A stretch of 64,000 bases of DNA from Prorocentrum cordatum (GCA_963575745.1 CAUYUJ010021660.1:199712-263711), one strand, 5' to 3'. Shown: positions 21,431 to 32,674, numbered from the stretch's first letter. Notes: generated from the sequence alone by a model not told the origin. Numbers and translations are program-made.

Positions 21431-21787
21431 GCTGTGCGGGCAGCGCTTCCCTCGCGGGGTGCTGGACGGACGACGCAACGACCGAACCGACGGCCCCCTG
21501 CCCCGCGACCCCGCGACGGCCCCCCACGACGCCCTCAACGACGGCTTCTGGGCGACGACCTCAGCGACGGCGACCCCAGCGACAAACCCCTGCGCCGACC
21601 CCCGCGCCGGCGACGGCCGAGGCGGGCGCGAAGATGGCCGCGGCTACCGCGACAGCCCCCGCACCTGCTCCCACGACGGCCCCCGCGACGGCCTCATTCA
21701 CAGCCCGCGCGACAGCCTCGCGGACTCCCCTCGCGAGCACGATTGCGAAAACAGCGCTGTCTCGTCAGGCGAGGCCCGCCCCGAGTA

Positions 21788-22080
21788 GGAGGAGGACAAT
21801 TCGCGCAAGACCGCGAACGGCACATACTCGTCACAGGCCTCGGACGCCGCATCGACAACCAGGCACTGCGCGCCACCTTCAGCCTCTTCAGCAAGATCTG
21901 AAACTGCTGGGTCGCTTCCGACGAGCACGGCTACCCGCGGGGCTACGGCTACGTCCACTTCGAGACCGAGGAGGCCGCCCAGAAAGCTAGCAGCCGCACG
22001 CAGGGTACACCTTGCGACAAGGGCAGGCTCTGGGCCAAGGCCGTCTCCATCCACGACTCGGAGATCGACCGGCCTGAGCA
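21788..22080 (+). pseudogene. Decayed RRM of poly(A)-binding-protein type
   Basis: In one frame the DNA reads HILVTGLGRRIDNQALRATF, then SLFSKI, a TGA stop at 21899-21901, then NCWVASDEHGYPRGYGYVHF and ETEEAAQKAS. The RNP2-like ILVTGL, the RIDNQAL...TFS.F segment and the RNP1-like GYGYVHFETEEAAQ match the second RRM of PABPs in order and spacing. The stop falls between the first helix and the second strand. No upstream RRM1 or downstream RRM3 is visible: the 5' side is a degenerate repeat and the 3' side loses similarity after about 22010. Best read as a decayed fragment or retrocopy. A real gene with recoded TGA is unlikely. Confidence 0.7.
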
Positions 22081-22700
22081 GCGCGACCCTTCGCAAGACT
22101 GGGCCCGTCCCGCCCGCCCCACGGTCCCCCCGAAGGCCGCCGCGACCCCTCTGCCCCGACCGACGGCCTCCCGCGCCTCCCACCCGACAGCCCTCGTGAC
22201 GAACGAGGTGGTGAGCCGCCGCTTTTGTAAATCAATGGCCAGAGGCATGGGGGCCGTGAGCCACCTCGCCCTACCTGCCCCCCCCTTCAAGTCACCCACG
22301 CGCAGCCCGCACTTCGCCAGCGCCGTCACCCTCAACCCCCGCTCCCTCTTCATCCATCTCTCCTCGGGCCTGGCAGCGCGGCTCACGACGCCAACGTCGA
22401 GAGAGTGGCCGCCAGACTTAGACTGCGCGGCTTGCCTGGCAGCCCCTTCCGACCGTGACCCTCGCTCCTTCTCCTCTCGCGCGGAGGGCCCGAGTTGCAG
22501 CCACGTGTGTCCGTCATCGCGTATGCATATTCGGCCACATTTTCTCCTTCGCCGATGTGGCACCGATGACCCAGACATAATCAGGCCACCGCATATGCTG
22601 CAACATATAGCCGCAGAAACACATAATTAAGTAGCACCCGAGCCGTAGCGTGTTCAGCGGTAGTCTTTGGATGGACAGCTAATGGGAACCCAAACGGGCC
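22081..22700. other. No gene recognised
   Basis: GC-rich DNA following the RRM fragment. The frame continuing from it stays open to about 22630 (Pro/Ala/Arg-rich) but no domain is seen. Confidence 0.35.
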
Positions 22701-22714
22701 TCGTGTGCACAACG

Positions 22715-22905
22715 CTGGGGCGAGGTGCGCCAGGCGCGCCACGCGCGCCAGGTGCGCCAGGCACCCCTGTGGCCCAAGCGTGCGGGGCACGCCTGGTGCG
22801 CCAGATGCGCCACGTGATCCACGTGCGCCACGTGTGCCGCTTGTTCCAGCCGCGACAGGTGCACCAGGTTCGGCGCACGCGCAGAGTGTGCTGGGTGCGC
22901 TGGCG
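22715..22905. repeat. GTGCGCCAG (9-bp) array
   Basis: Units GTGCGCCAG, GCGCGCCAC, GTGCGCCAC and variants follow each other in 9-12 bp steps. Frames give His/Val/Arg or Ala/Pro/Gly repeats that are shadows. Confidence 0.85.
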
Positions 22906-22954
22906 CACTTTGCAGTACACGTCGGGAAACGCGTCGGCCCCCACCACCCTTGTC

Positions 22955-23075
22955 GAAAACCAGTGCGCAATCGCGGCGGGGTGGCCAGCATAACATCATG
23001 GCTAACTGGCAGCACCCCCGCCGTCCCAGTCAAAAACCAATGCGCAGTGATCGTGGGCGCCCGCGCATGATCCAG
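22955..23075. repeat. Direct repeat pair AAAACCA.TGCGCA
   Basis: GTCGAAAACCAGTGCGCAAT (about 22952) and GTCAAAAACCAATGCGCAGT (about 23027) lie 75 bp apart. GCAGCAGGCAATATGCAGGC follows near 23107. Unknown function. Confidence 0.6.
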
Positions 23076-23520
23076 GTTTTGTCCCGAAGTGCACTGCGTA
23101 TTGCGCAGCAGCAGGCAATATGCAGGCAATCCCGCCGGCCGTGTCAACAAACTATATTAAGTGCTCGCGGCCCTCCCGATCATTACCCAAGATTTTGCCC
23201 CAATATGGATTTCACATTCTTTTTTGACAGGGATGGTGTGGGAGGGTGCCCTCATTGGTCCTGGTTGGCTGCTGGTCGCCTGGGGGAGCTAGTGCTTATT
23301 AAGAAGGAACAGAGGTAACCCCTTCCCGGAGGAAAAGAAGGGGTTGGCAGGGATACGCTCTCAACCACTCACGCCGTCATGGGCTGGTGGGATTGGATTG
23401 GCTTGTCCCACTGGGCAGTTGGCTATCCTCTCCGCGATGGCGCAGTTTTTCGTGCATGCGTTTTCAGGAGAGCAGGATGCATATTAGCTCCCGATCGGGG
23501 TTGGCCAAGAGTGACCAGCA
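23076..23520. other. No gene recognised
   Basis: Unique-looking DNA. A CCCCTTCCCGGAGGAAAAGA stretch near 23320 is followed by AGGGGTTGGCAGG, a small hairpin-like arrangement. No domain. Confidence 0.35.
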
Positions 23521-23920
<400 letters not shown>

Positions 23921-24812
23921 TCTCTTTCATGTTCTTTCCACATTTACATTTAAACACGCAGATTTGGTGCTGCTCTTTTCATTCTCTTGCTCTGTGCAAG
24001 ACGCGCAGCACGATCGCCGCAAGCCTTACCAGTCGACTCTTTGAATTGCCTATTCTTGCTGTCGTGTAGGCTTTGAGATGCGTGTCAATTCAGATCAGCT
24101 TACACACTGCGATGCAACTGAAACAAGTGCTTTCCTCGAGAAGGCTCCCCGCGACAGGGGCGAGACCGTCTTCTGTGGCTGATCGTGCCGATGCATGCTG
24201 CCAGCCATTCACGTAGGTGTTTTCGCAATGTTTGCTTGAATGTACAGTCACGCGCAGAATCTTAGGACTGCTTAGCTGCTGCTCCTCGTCCCATGCCCTT
24301 CAATTCCTCCTTACAACATACAAATGGATGCCCTCTAAGGTCTTCTCTGAAGCTGCAGTCCTGCCGATTCACCAGGATGCTGACTGGTGTTTTCCACAGA
24401 ATCTGCCACAGTAGTCAGTCTTTGTGTATGTGGACGCACGCGGTCAGCTTCCACCCGGCTCCGTTTGAACGCGGTCGCTCGTGCACGCGTGATCGCGGAG
24501 GGAGTACAGGTTCATGTGGTTGGGCGTGCTCGTGGATGTCCTGCAAAACCCCCCAGGGCTGCTCTTCCGTTCTGTCGCTCAAGGCCCCGGCAGATCTCTG
24601 CAGCGCGTCCGCCTTCTCTTTCTCGAAGGAGGAAAATCGGTATAGACATACATTTTCGGAGTTCCGCGCGTTCTTGTTGGATCTGCGCCAGACCCCTCTG
24701 TCTGTGCCAGACCCCTTCGGCGGCATCTCTGGCGCCTCCCCTGGCGCGCTCCGGGGCCAAGCGCCGATCCAAGAAATCCGCGCCCAAACAGCGACGCTTC
24801 TGTATTCATCCC
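23921..24812. other. No gene recognised
   Basis: Unique-looking DNA upstream of the first E element. The segment TTCCGCGCGTTCTTGTTGGA (about 24661) with TCTGCGCC after it resembles CTCCGCGCGGACTTCTTGGA at about 26129, so a weak dispersed repeat flanks the E element on both sides. Confidence 0.35.
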
Positions 24813-24814
24813 AA

Positions 24815-25786
24815 CCATCCCGTGGTTTTTGGGTCCGCCTTTGAAGGGACAGCACCCCGCTTTCCTCGTTCTCCTCCCCCTCCTCCCTCCTCCCATCCTT
24901 GCATCTGCCCTCCGCATGTCATCCATTTCGGCACACCCCTCACGAGGATGTGGCCCCGGAGGGAGCTCCGCCGAAGGCCCCAGTGGCAGTGTTCGCATGG
25001 TGGCCTCGGGCCATCTCGGCACACCCTTACGAGGATCGTGGCTCCATTGGGAGCTCCATCGAAGGCCCGAGCGGCAGGGTTCGCATGGTGGCCTCGGGCC
25101 ATCTCGGCACACCCCTCACGAGCTTCGTGGCCCCACAGGGAGCTCCACCGAAGGCCCCAGTGGCAGGGTTCGCATGGCGGGCCACCTCGACACACCCCTC
25201 ACGAGGATCGTGGCCACACAGGGAGCTCCACCGAAGGCCCCAGTGGCAGGGTTCGCATGGCGGCCTCGGGCCATCTCGGCACCCCCCTCACGAGGATCGT
25301 GGCCCCATTGGGAGCTCCACCGAAGGCCCCAGCGGCAGCGTTCGCATGGCGGCCTCGGGCGATTCCGGCACACCCCTCACGACGATCGTGGCCCCATAGG
25401 GAGCTTTGAACGAAGGCCCCAGTGGCAGGGTTCCCGTGCCGGTCTCGGGCCATCCTGGCATACCCCTCACGAGCTTCGTGGCCCCCTTTTGGGAGCTCCA
25501 CCGAAGGCCCCAGTGGCAGGGTTTGTATGGCGGCCTCGGGCGATTTCGGCACACCCCTCACGAGCTTCGTGGCCCCATATGGAGCTCTGAACGAAGGCCC
25601 CATGTGGCAGCGCCCGCATGCGTCTCCCGCTCATTTCGGCACACCCCTCGCACGTTTCGGGGCTCCCATCCGCGTTGCCCCGTGCTCCATCCCCCTCGTG
25701 GCGCGCTACTTATGATGAGAGGGGCATATCTTGCGATATTCGCGGCTGCGCATGGTTGGGTCCTTCGCCAGGCAACTTTTAGATCT
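24815..25786 (+). mobile_element. E element 1: bounded block with 88-bp minisatellite
   Basis: Left end CCAACCATCCCGTGGTTTTT, then GGGTCC and a CTCCTCCCCC tract ending CTCCGCATGTC. The body has nine units starting GGCACACCCCTC or close variants at 24930, 25018, 25106, 25189, 25278, 25367, 25457, 25548 and 25638 (83-91 bp spacing), each holding TCGTGGCCCCA, GGGAGCTCCACCGAAGGCCC and CAGTGGCAGGGTTCGCATGG. Right end ATGGTTGGGTCCTTCGCCAG then GCAA. Ends and body match the other E elements. Confidence 0.8.
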
Positions 25787-27259
25787 TGGTGCCGGGGACT
25801 TGCCTAGGGCCCACCTAATGGATCTGTTCGACTCTAGCCCGACTCTAGCTCGACTCAAGTTCGACTCAAGTCGACGGACGTTCGACACGGCATCGACGCA
25901 TGAGTGGAGCGAGTGGGTCCAGAAAGGTCCCCAGAAGGAGTTCTGCTCGCTGCTCTGTGTGCCAGCAGGGTACAGCGTATCCTAGCATGCGCAACCTGTT
26001 GGCAAAGCTGCCCATCCACAACGCCTCTCTTGCTCAGGGAGGCACCATGTTGGCATCCCCCCCCGAGCTTGTCTGTCTCATCACAATCTTCGAAGAACAA
26101 CAAAGGCATAAACAGAAACTTCTGGCGCTCCGCGCGGACTTCTTGGATCCGCGCTGGGCCCTCGTTTGCGCAGTCTTTCTTATTCGTGGGGTACGGCCTA
26201 AGTCCAACGACAACAGCGACGTCGACGGCTCTCTTGTCCTGGAACCACGGATCTTCCTGGTGGACGCCTTCCGCATCGGGACGCAGGACCAGCGAGCGCC
26301 GGACCTGTGGCCGTGCGGGCTGCGGGTGTAAGAAGAGCTGCGATGTCTGGGGCCGCTGCAGGCATTCCAAGCCCTCGCTTACGGCTTACGGCCACACTTA
26401 CTGAACTTCATGAGGACCGCCTGCTACAGTACCGCCCACGGAGCTAGACTACGACGTTGACGATCTCAAGCACCTGGTCTCCATGACTGGGAAGTGCAAG
26501 GAACCAAGCAGGATGGCTGCTCAATACACGATCGCGCTGCGGAGGAAGCTCGAGGCGTCCCGCGAGCCCCGTGCCAAGCCTCTGCAGCGTCAGGACGCGC
26601 AGCGCCGAATTCACTTGTTGGATAAGCGTCTGCGCAAAGAGTTGGATATAAGCTGGCCAAGACAAGGCAGTCAAGCAGTGGATGCAGGAGAAGACGGAAC
26701 CAGCCGCATCGCCCACCAGTGACCTCGAGGCGGCAGATCAGAAGTAAAAGAAGTTGGCCGACCAACTCCACTCCTCGGTGTGCGCTGCTGGCGCAATCTC
26801 TTTGGTCGGTCAGGCTCCAACTCCTCCAGACAAGCCTCGCATCAACATTCGTGACGTGCTCGATGGCAAGCTCGACGGGACTTTCTTTTGCGAGGGTCAG
26901 GACTAGCTGCAGGGCCTCAACGAGGAACCCAGACGACCTGGAGGCTTTGCAGAAGCGCAAGACCTTGGCATGACTCTCGTCGGTTAGGTGGTCACTAAGA
27001 TCGACGCCATCAAAGGTGCGCACAACTCGCACACAGACTGATTTACTAAGAAGCAGCGTGACGGGGTGATAGCGAGGCGATTTCAATCGACGGCGAGCCC
27101 GACTTCGCCGAGTGGTCAGAGTTGCCAGGTTCTGGCGCTGCGGTGGCAGCTACGCCTGGATCGTCTTCTGGCTCGGATGGACAGACGTCTGGGCCCCCCT
27201 GCTGGGACTGCTGCTCCCGAGGGTATCCGCACCCATGCAAGGGCATCTCTGGGGGTTAG
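25787..27259. other. Possible decayed coding DNA, unassigned
   Basis: Frames change and stop repeatedly. Short stretches look protein-like, such as PRINIRDVLDGKLDGTFFCE near 26840-26900 and LALRADFLDPRWALVCAVFL near 26118-26178, but I cannot assign a family. An old retroelement gag-like or host gene remnant is possible; this is conjecture. Confidence 0.25.
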
Positions 27260-27265
27260 ACTGAA

Positions 27266-27300
27266 ATCGGGCCTGTCCCTCTACAGGGGCAATATTCAAA
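27266..27300 (+). mobile_element. M1 MITE left end, solitary
   Basis: TGAAATCGGGCCTGTCCCTC then TACAGGGGCAATATTC matches the left terminal repeat. The AT-rich M1-type interior (ACTATTTTTGACGATTTTC) continues to about 27370 and then gives way to the palindrome-related repeat, so the right end is lost. Confidence 0.7.
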
Positions 27301-27374
27301 CGTAGTCACAAAATAGTGTGGGGACGATTTTTCGACTATTTTTGACGATTTTCGAATGTTTTTTGACTATCCCC

Positions 27375-27540
27375 CTCCTCCCCCTCCTTGGAGTAGATCT
27401 TGGCTGTTTTGGGCGCCTGTTGCGAGCAGGTGGAGTCTCCCCCATACTGGACGCACTGTCCCAAGCAGCCGCACTAAGCAGAGGTCTGGAACCAGACCCC
27501 CCCATCTCCCCCCCCTTCCGCCCAACGTCGAAACGCCGAA
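27375..27540 (+). repeat. Single-arm copy of the 29.1-29.5 kb palindrome
   Basis: Shares, in order, GGAGTAGATC.TGGCTGTTTT, GGTGGAGTCT, GCACTAAGCAGAGGTCTGGA and CCGCCCAA.GTCGAAACGCCG with the right arm at 29342-29540. It is in the same orientation as that arm and sits directly after a truncated M1 MITE. Confidence 0.8.
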
Positions 27541-28210
27541 TTCAAAACGTTGACTATCCGAATCTTGCAGATTCGAAAGCACCTTTCGAGGGCATCTCCA
27601 TCGCTCTCAACCTCCCCGCAGGGCTTGAGTATCTTGGGCTGCAGGTGGAAACAGTCAACGTCCCTGGGTGGGGTCCTGCCAAGTCTTAGATTCAGCGCAC
27701 CGCTTAGCTGTCCATCGGATTTCAGGAACACCATCCTACTTCCTCATCGGCGATCGATAAGGCCACCGCTTGGGCGAAGCGACAAGGTTGGCTCGCTCGT
27801 TTAGGGTTGGCCTCCACGGGTCCCAACACAGGGCCCTCAAGTGGGGTCGGAGTTTCGACGCGGGATTTTCTGTGCATGTACGATAATTTCGAGGAGGAGG
27901 CGTGTGCCCGTGTTATGGCTCCGCTGCGTGTCCTCTGTTTTTTCCTCTCTGTCGCCACCGCTTGAGGCCGTCAGCTCTGCCGCCCGAAGAATGACCCGCT
28001 GGGCATCTTGCCGGTGGGAAAGCACCGGCCCCGCGCGCACGCCGCACGCCAGGTGACGGACCGCTTCGTGCGCGCGGGCTCCAGGTGCATCGCGCGCATC
28101 CGCGCCAGGCGGCGCTGCCACCTGTTACGGGAGGCGGCCCCGCTTTGCAGGGGCCGCCGCTGCCGCCGCCTCGTCGCCGACGCCGCTGACCCGCCGCCGC
28201 CGCCCCCGCC
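27541..28210. other. No gene recognised
   Basis: Unique-looking DNA. Arg/Cys-rich frames at 28000-28200 are open on + but have no domain I can name. Confidence 0.35.
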
Positions 28211-28214
28211 GTCG

Positions 28215-28254
28215 CCCCCGCCGTCGTCGTCGTCGTCGTCGTCGCCGCCGTCGT

Positions 28255-28303
<49 letters not shown>

Positions 28304-28340
28304 GTCGTCGTCGTCGTCGTTGTCGTCGTCGTCCTGGACC
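28215..28340. repeat. (GTC)n microsatellite
   Basis: GTC triplets with GCC interruptions. Ser-rich and Arg-rich frames are shadows. Confidence 0.95.
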
Positions 28341-28364
28341 TTCTGCGGTTATAGTTTTTCGCCC

Positions 28365-28520
28365 GCCGTTTTTGTTCCTAGACCCCAGCCTTGGGGGCCG
28401 CCTGCGGGCCGAGGGGCCATCGCGACCCTGAGGCCGAGGACCCCAGCCTTGGGGGCCGCCTGAGGGCCGAGGGACGAGACCCTGCCCCAGGGGGAGGGAC
28501 TGAGGCTCCCCGGGGCCGCG
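28365..28520. repeat. GACCCCAGCCTTGGGGGCCG direct repeat
   Basis: GACCCCAGCCTTGGGGGCCG occurs at 28381 and again at 28439, each followed by CCTG.GGGCCGAGG. A 58-bp tandem duplication. Confidence 0.8.
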
Positions 28521-28681
28521 GATTGAAAGAGGCTCACGCCGTCGAAGGTTTGGGGCCGCCGTCGCCGCCGCCGCCATTGTTGTCCTCCTGCTCCCGCCGT
28601 GAAGCAGGGAGGTCCTGGAGGCAGGTGGTCCTGGAGATTCTTCGCGGCCTTCGGACTCCCGGGGCCCTTCCCGGGCCGTGC

Positions 28682-28880
28682 TCGGCGGCGAGCCAGGGGG
28701 GGAAATGAGAAGGGGCGGGCCTTCTCAGAAGGCTCGGAAGTCCCCCAGCCTTCTGAGAAGTTCTCTAAGCCTTCCCCGAAGACGAGAAAACATCTCAGAA
28801 GGCGCGAGGACTTTTGAGCAGTCCCGCTGCCTTGTGAGAAGGTCTTCTCCTTCCCACTTCCCCCCCGCGCTCGCCGCCGA
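28682..28880. mobile_element. MITE family M3, copy 1
   Basis: Left end GGCGGCGAGCCAGGGGGGAA then ATGAGAAGG; right end CCTTCCCACTTCCCCCCCGC then GCTCGCCGCC, an inverted repeat of roughly 45 bp. The interior is full of CTTCTGAGAAG palindromes. Its closest relative is at 29858-30053. Confidence 0.8.
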
Positions 28881-29134
28881 CTTGCAGCCTTGAGTAAACG
28901 GCTCAGGATGAAAAACCGTTGCCGAGGAACGCCCCATGGTTCAGGAATCGTTTCTACCAGGACCCTCTTCCCTCGTGTCCATGATCGCTGCCGTCGCTGT
29001 CCTCCTCCAACCCGACGCCCATGGCGGAGGTTGGCCTTCAAACCAGACATGTGAGCATACAGCCCTGGCTTTCTGAGGGGCCGTGTCCGCTCCAGCGCCC
29101 ACGGCTGGCAGAGACGGGGCCAGAATCAGGCGTT

Positions 29135-29521
29135 GGCGGAAAGGGAGGGGGAGGGGGAGGGGTCTGGCTCCAGACCTCTGCTTAGTGCGACTGTTTGCAA
29201 GAGTGCTGCCCTGGGGGAAAGACTCCACCCCGCTCGGAGCAGGCGCCAAAAAACGGCCAACATCTACTCCATTGGGGGGGGAGGGGGGGTGGGGGGCCCG
29301 CGCCGATCGGCAAAACAATGAATACAGAAACGATCACTTTCTTTTGCCGATCGGCGCGGGCCCCCCACCCCCCCCTCCACCCCCAATGGAGTAGATCCTG
29401 GCTGTTTTTTGGCGCCTGCTCCGAGCGGGGTGGAGTCTTTCCCCCAGAGGCATCACTCTTGCAAACAGTCGCACTAAGCAGAGGTCTGGAGGCAAAACCC
29501 TCCCCCTCCCCCCTTTCCGCC
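29135..29521. repeat. Long near-perfect palindrome, 180-bp arms
   Basis: The left arm (29135-29315) is the reverse complement of the right arm (29342-29521), around a 26-bp centre. Central borders are CCGATCGGCAAAA and TTTTGCCGATCGG; outer borders are GGCGGAAAGGG and CCTTTCCGCC. Such a palindrome can extrude a hairpin and is often unstable in cloned DNA, so survival of the centre is notable. Confidence 0.9.
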
Positions 29522-29857
29522 CAATGTCGAAACGCCGAACAAAAAAACGCTTATCACCTTCTCCCGTCTTCCGAGGCGAGCCATCGAACGCCACACCCTG
29601 TCCATTCATAGTCATCTCGGTAGAGCCACGACTTTTGCTGGACGTGGCGTGCGTCGGGCGGAGGATTCCGAAGTGTCCTGGAGGTTTGGGGGCGGAGAGA
29701 CCCACGGATACCGCGCGCTGCTTCACCATCTGAGCCCGCGGGCTTTTGCAGACCGGCAGCAGGTCACCGCGCGAAGGTGACATGCGATGGCAAGACGATG
29801 CGGGGGCCTCACGTTTGGGGGCGAGTGATGGGTGTTGGCCCCCCCCCCATCCTTCGG

Positions 29858-30053
29858 TGGCGAGCGAATGGGGGAAGTGAGAAGGGGCGGGCCTTCTCAG
29901 AAGGCTCGGAAGTCCCACAGCCTTCTCAGAAGTTTTCTGAGCATTTCCCGAAGACATAGGAAACTTCTCAGAAGGCGCGAGGGCTTCTGAGAAGTCCCGC
30001 CGCCTTCTGAGAAGGTGTTCTCCTTCTCACTTCCCCCCTTCGCTCGCCGCCAA
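29858..30053. mobile_element. MITE family M3, copy 2
   Basis: Left end GGTGGCGAGCGAATGGGGGA then AGTGAGAAGG; right end TCCTTCTCACTTCCCCCCTT then CGCTCGCCGCC. It shares its interior (GGGCGGGCCTTCTCAGAAGG) with copy 1. The ends lie next to C runs, so a target duplication cannot be separated from the homopolymer. Confidence 0.85.
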
Positions 30054-31750
30054 AGCTCCCCCCGGCATCAGTGGAAGACTCTCCAAGTTTACCTCGGCAG
30101 CGCGGTCTCTACCTTTGCGGAACTAGTGGCCGCTTCTACCTTGATGACTCTTCCGGCGAAAATGCTATCCCGTCGCGCCCACGACGCCATGAACAGCTTG
30201 CACTGGGAGGACGACGACGACGGCGTCCGCGAACCCGTCGGCGCATGTAGTGTGCCAGGAGCAGGAGCGCGATTCATAGCCGTTCTCCTCTGGGTGACGG
30301 AGGGCCCCCGATCCGATCCTCGCCCGCCTGCCCCCTCTGCTCCCGCTTCTCCGCCGCCCCCTTCGCGGCCCAGCTGCGGGGCCCTGGCTGCACAGACCTC
30401 ACGCGGGCTGCCCCTGCAGTCTCCGGCACCTCGCAGAGGACCGCGCTGCTCCCTGCAGGAGGGGTTCTCGGGTGCCCTCTGCGCCGTTGGCGAGCTCGGT
30501 GGTCCTCAAAGGGGCCCGCGCAGGGGCATCGGAGGCGCCGCGCGAGGACCCGGAGGCCGTCGCCCAAGAAGGCTGTGCGGGACCCTGCCCGGGTGGCATT
30601 CGAGAGGGGAGGTTCCTGGAGGAGGGGGCGGTCGGCTTGGCTCGAACTTGTGAGGTGTGGCCCCTCCACTCCCTCGACACGTATGTATTATGAAAACTGC
30701 TCTCCTCTCTCCCCTGACCCTGTCAACAGTAGTCGGCCCTATCCGCGCACACTTTCCTACGCCGTGTTTCAACAGTTCTCTTAGGTCTTCGCGCAATCCG
30801 ATGATTTTTAGTGTTTCAAGATGTTGCCCCCCGCTGCAGCGTAGACCTCATTTTCGGATCGGCGCTGTGCTCCCGTCGTTCAGAATGGCGCTCGCTCCAG
30901 CGCGAGCCACTTTTCTGGATCATAGTTTTTTTCCATCGTTGTCGCCCCCTCATTATCCTCCTCCGTCTTCCCTTGGCTCTCCTGCACTTCCCGCTCCTTC
31001 CACTCGAGCTCCTGCTGCTGCTGTTGCTGCTGTTCTTCCTCCTCCTTTTCCTCCTGCTCATCTTCCTGCTCATCCGCCACCTCCTCCTCGTCCACTGTAC
31101 GCAGCTCCCTCACTTTCCGATTGCGCATGACACGATGGGGCCTTCTCTGGAGTTCCAGGTCCGCTATGGCATGCGTCGGCGGACAGAAAACAAGCAGCGC
31201 AACGGGAAGGGATGGGTGGGAGGGGTAGGATGCCAGATATGGCGCGAGTGCACCTAGCTTGCCCCGCCTCCACTCTCCCGCCACCCCTTGCCCTTCACCC
31301 TGAAAAGAGGAAGTGCGAGAGATCACTCCGTGGCTCTGCCTCGAGCACCACAAGCGACCCCCCGACAATTTGGGTGCCAGGACACCGCGAGCGCCAATCG
31401 GACAGGAAGGCACGCAGGCATCGGCGCGCACGAGTACGTTTTCGTTTGTGCGCGTGTGCCCGCGCGCGTGCGCGTGCACCCAGACGAAGCGTATCGGCAC
31501 ACACCGGAGCTTTTTGGCCAAGCAAGTTCGCCGCGAGCGCCTCTCCTATCAGTTTTTCCCTCGATCTCCAAGCCTCACATATTGGATCCGAGTAGATGGG
31601 GTCGCAGGATCGCGCCGCATCGCCGCTGCATGGATGATGCGGCTCGATGTGGGGCCGGGGTTGCTCCGCGCTGACGGCGCCGACGCATCGCCGACGTCGC
31701 CGATGCAGCGCGATCCTTTTGACCCCGTCTGCTCCGACCCCATCTGGGAG
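30054..31750. other. No gene recognised
   Basis: 1.7 kb of GC-rich DNA with several 100-210 residue frames on both strands. CTCCTGCTGCTGTTGCTGCTG-type triplets near 31010-31040 explain one Gln/Glu-rich minus frame. The + frame just before the next MITE (SPMQRDPFDPVCSDPIWEAS, ending about 31758) is exon-like but unassigned. Confidence 0.35.
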
Positions 31751-31761
31751 GCCTCCAAGAT

Positions 31762-31919
31762 TAAGTCGGGCCTGTCCCTCGACAGGAGAAATATTCAAAA
31801 ATTGTTTAAAAATAGTCTGGGCACAATTTTTTGTATTTTTGAACTCCTCTGAAGTATTCTTGGAGTATTTTTCAGTGCTCGTCCAAAATCCCCCTGTAGG
31901 GGGACACGCCCGACCTAAC
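31762..31919. mobile_element. MITE family M1, copy f (158 bp)
   Basis: Left end TAAGTCGGGCCTGTCCCTCG then ACAGG; right end CCTGTAGGGGGACACGCCCG then ACCTAA. Flanks TCCAAGAT (31754-31761) and TCTAAGAT (31920-31927) form a 7/8 duplication. The AT-rich interior includes AAAAATAGTCTGGGCACAAT. Confidence 0.9.
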
Positions 31920-31927
31920 TCTAAGAT

Positions 31928-32108
31928 CGTCGCTGGCATGGGATGCCAGCCGAGCGTCGCGGGTGCGCGCGAGGAGGCGGAGCCGGAGGCACGCCAGGCG
32001 CCAGGGGGCGTCGAGGGCGCGGGGCCGCCACGCACGTTCTGCGTGGCTCTGCAGGGGAAGCCGGGGAGCCTGCTCGGCGCCACGCTGGCCGACTGCAGCG
32101 GAGACGTG
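31928..32108 (+). other. Candidate exon between two M1 MITEs
   Basis: A GC-rich, stop-free interval flanked by M1 copies f and g. It ends PRTFCVALQGKPGSLLGATL then ADCSGDVRLH in a frame that also runs through MITE f without a stop. No family recognised. If the MITEs behave as introns, this would be a short internal exon; that is inference. Confidence 0.3.
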
Positions 32109-32116
32109 CGGTTGCA

Positions 32117-32299
32117 TTAAGTCGGGCACGTCCCTCTGCAAGAGGAGTTTTCGAAAATTGTTGAACAAAATAGTCGGGGTACGATTTTCCCATTGTTATT
32201 ATCATTATTATTATTATCATTTGACTATTATTGGGTATCTTTTGGGTATTTTTGATTTTTTGTCCAGAGTCCGCCTGTAGGGGGACATGCCCGACCTCA
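32117..32299. mobile_element. MITE family M1, copy g (183 bp)
   Basis: Left end TTAAGTCGGGCACGTCCCTC then TGCAAG; right end CCTGTAGGGGGACATGCCCG then ACCTCA. Flanks CGGTTGCA (32109-32116) and CGGTAGCA (32300-32307) form a 7/8 duplication. AT-rich interior with an ATTATTATTATC tract. Confidence 0.9.
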
Positions 32300-32494
32300 C
32301 GGTAGCAAGTCATGGGAGATTTGCATGCCCTCGAAGTTCCGTTTGCAGAGTGCGGTACATCCCAGGACGACCGTTTTTTTCCCCCTTGTGCCTGGAGCGA
32401 CGGCTTGAAGTCTTGAGCAGGCGCGCATGTGATAACCATCGTGGGATCCAATTAAGTTCTCGCGGATGACTCAATTTTGGTTTTTGTTTCTGTT

Positions 32495-32630
32495 TCGGTG
32501 GATCCGACTTCCGTCCGCGCGGATCCGATTTCGGATTTTCTGGATCCGCGTTTTTACGGCGGATCCGACTTCCACCCTGTTTTCAGTTTAATTTTATGTG
32601 GATCCGATGTCCACCCCGTTTTAAGATTTT
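32495..32630. repeat. GGATCCGACTTCCACC array
   Basis: GGATCCGACTTCCGTCC, GGATCCGATTTCGG, GGATCCGACTTCCACC and GGATCCGATGTCCACC follow each other with T-rich spacers. Confidence 0.85.
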
Positions 32631-32674
32631 ATTTTTGAGTGTTCGCCAGCGTGGGCCCCAAAAGTAGGTTCTTG

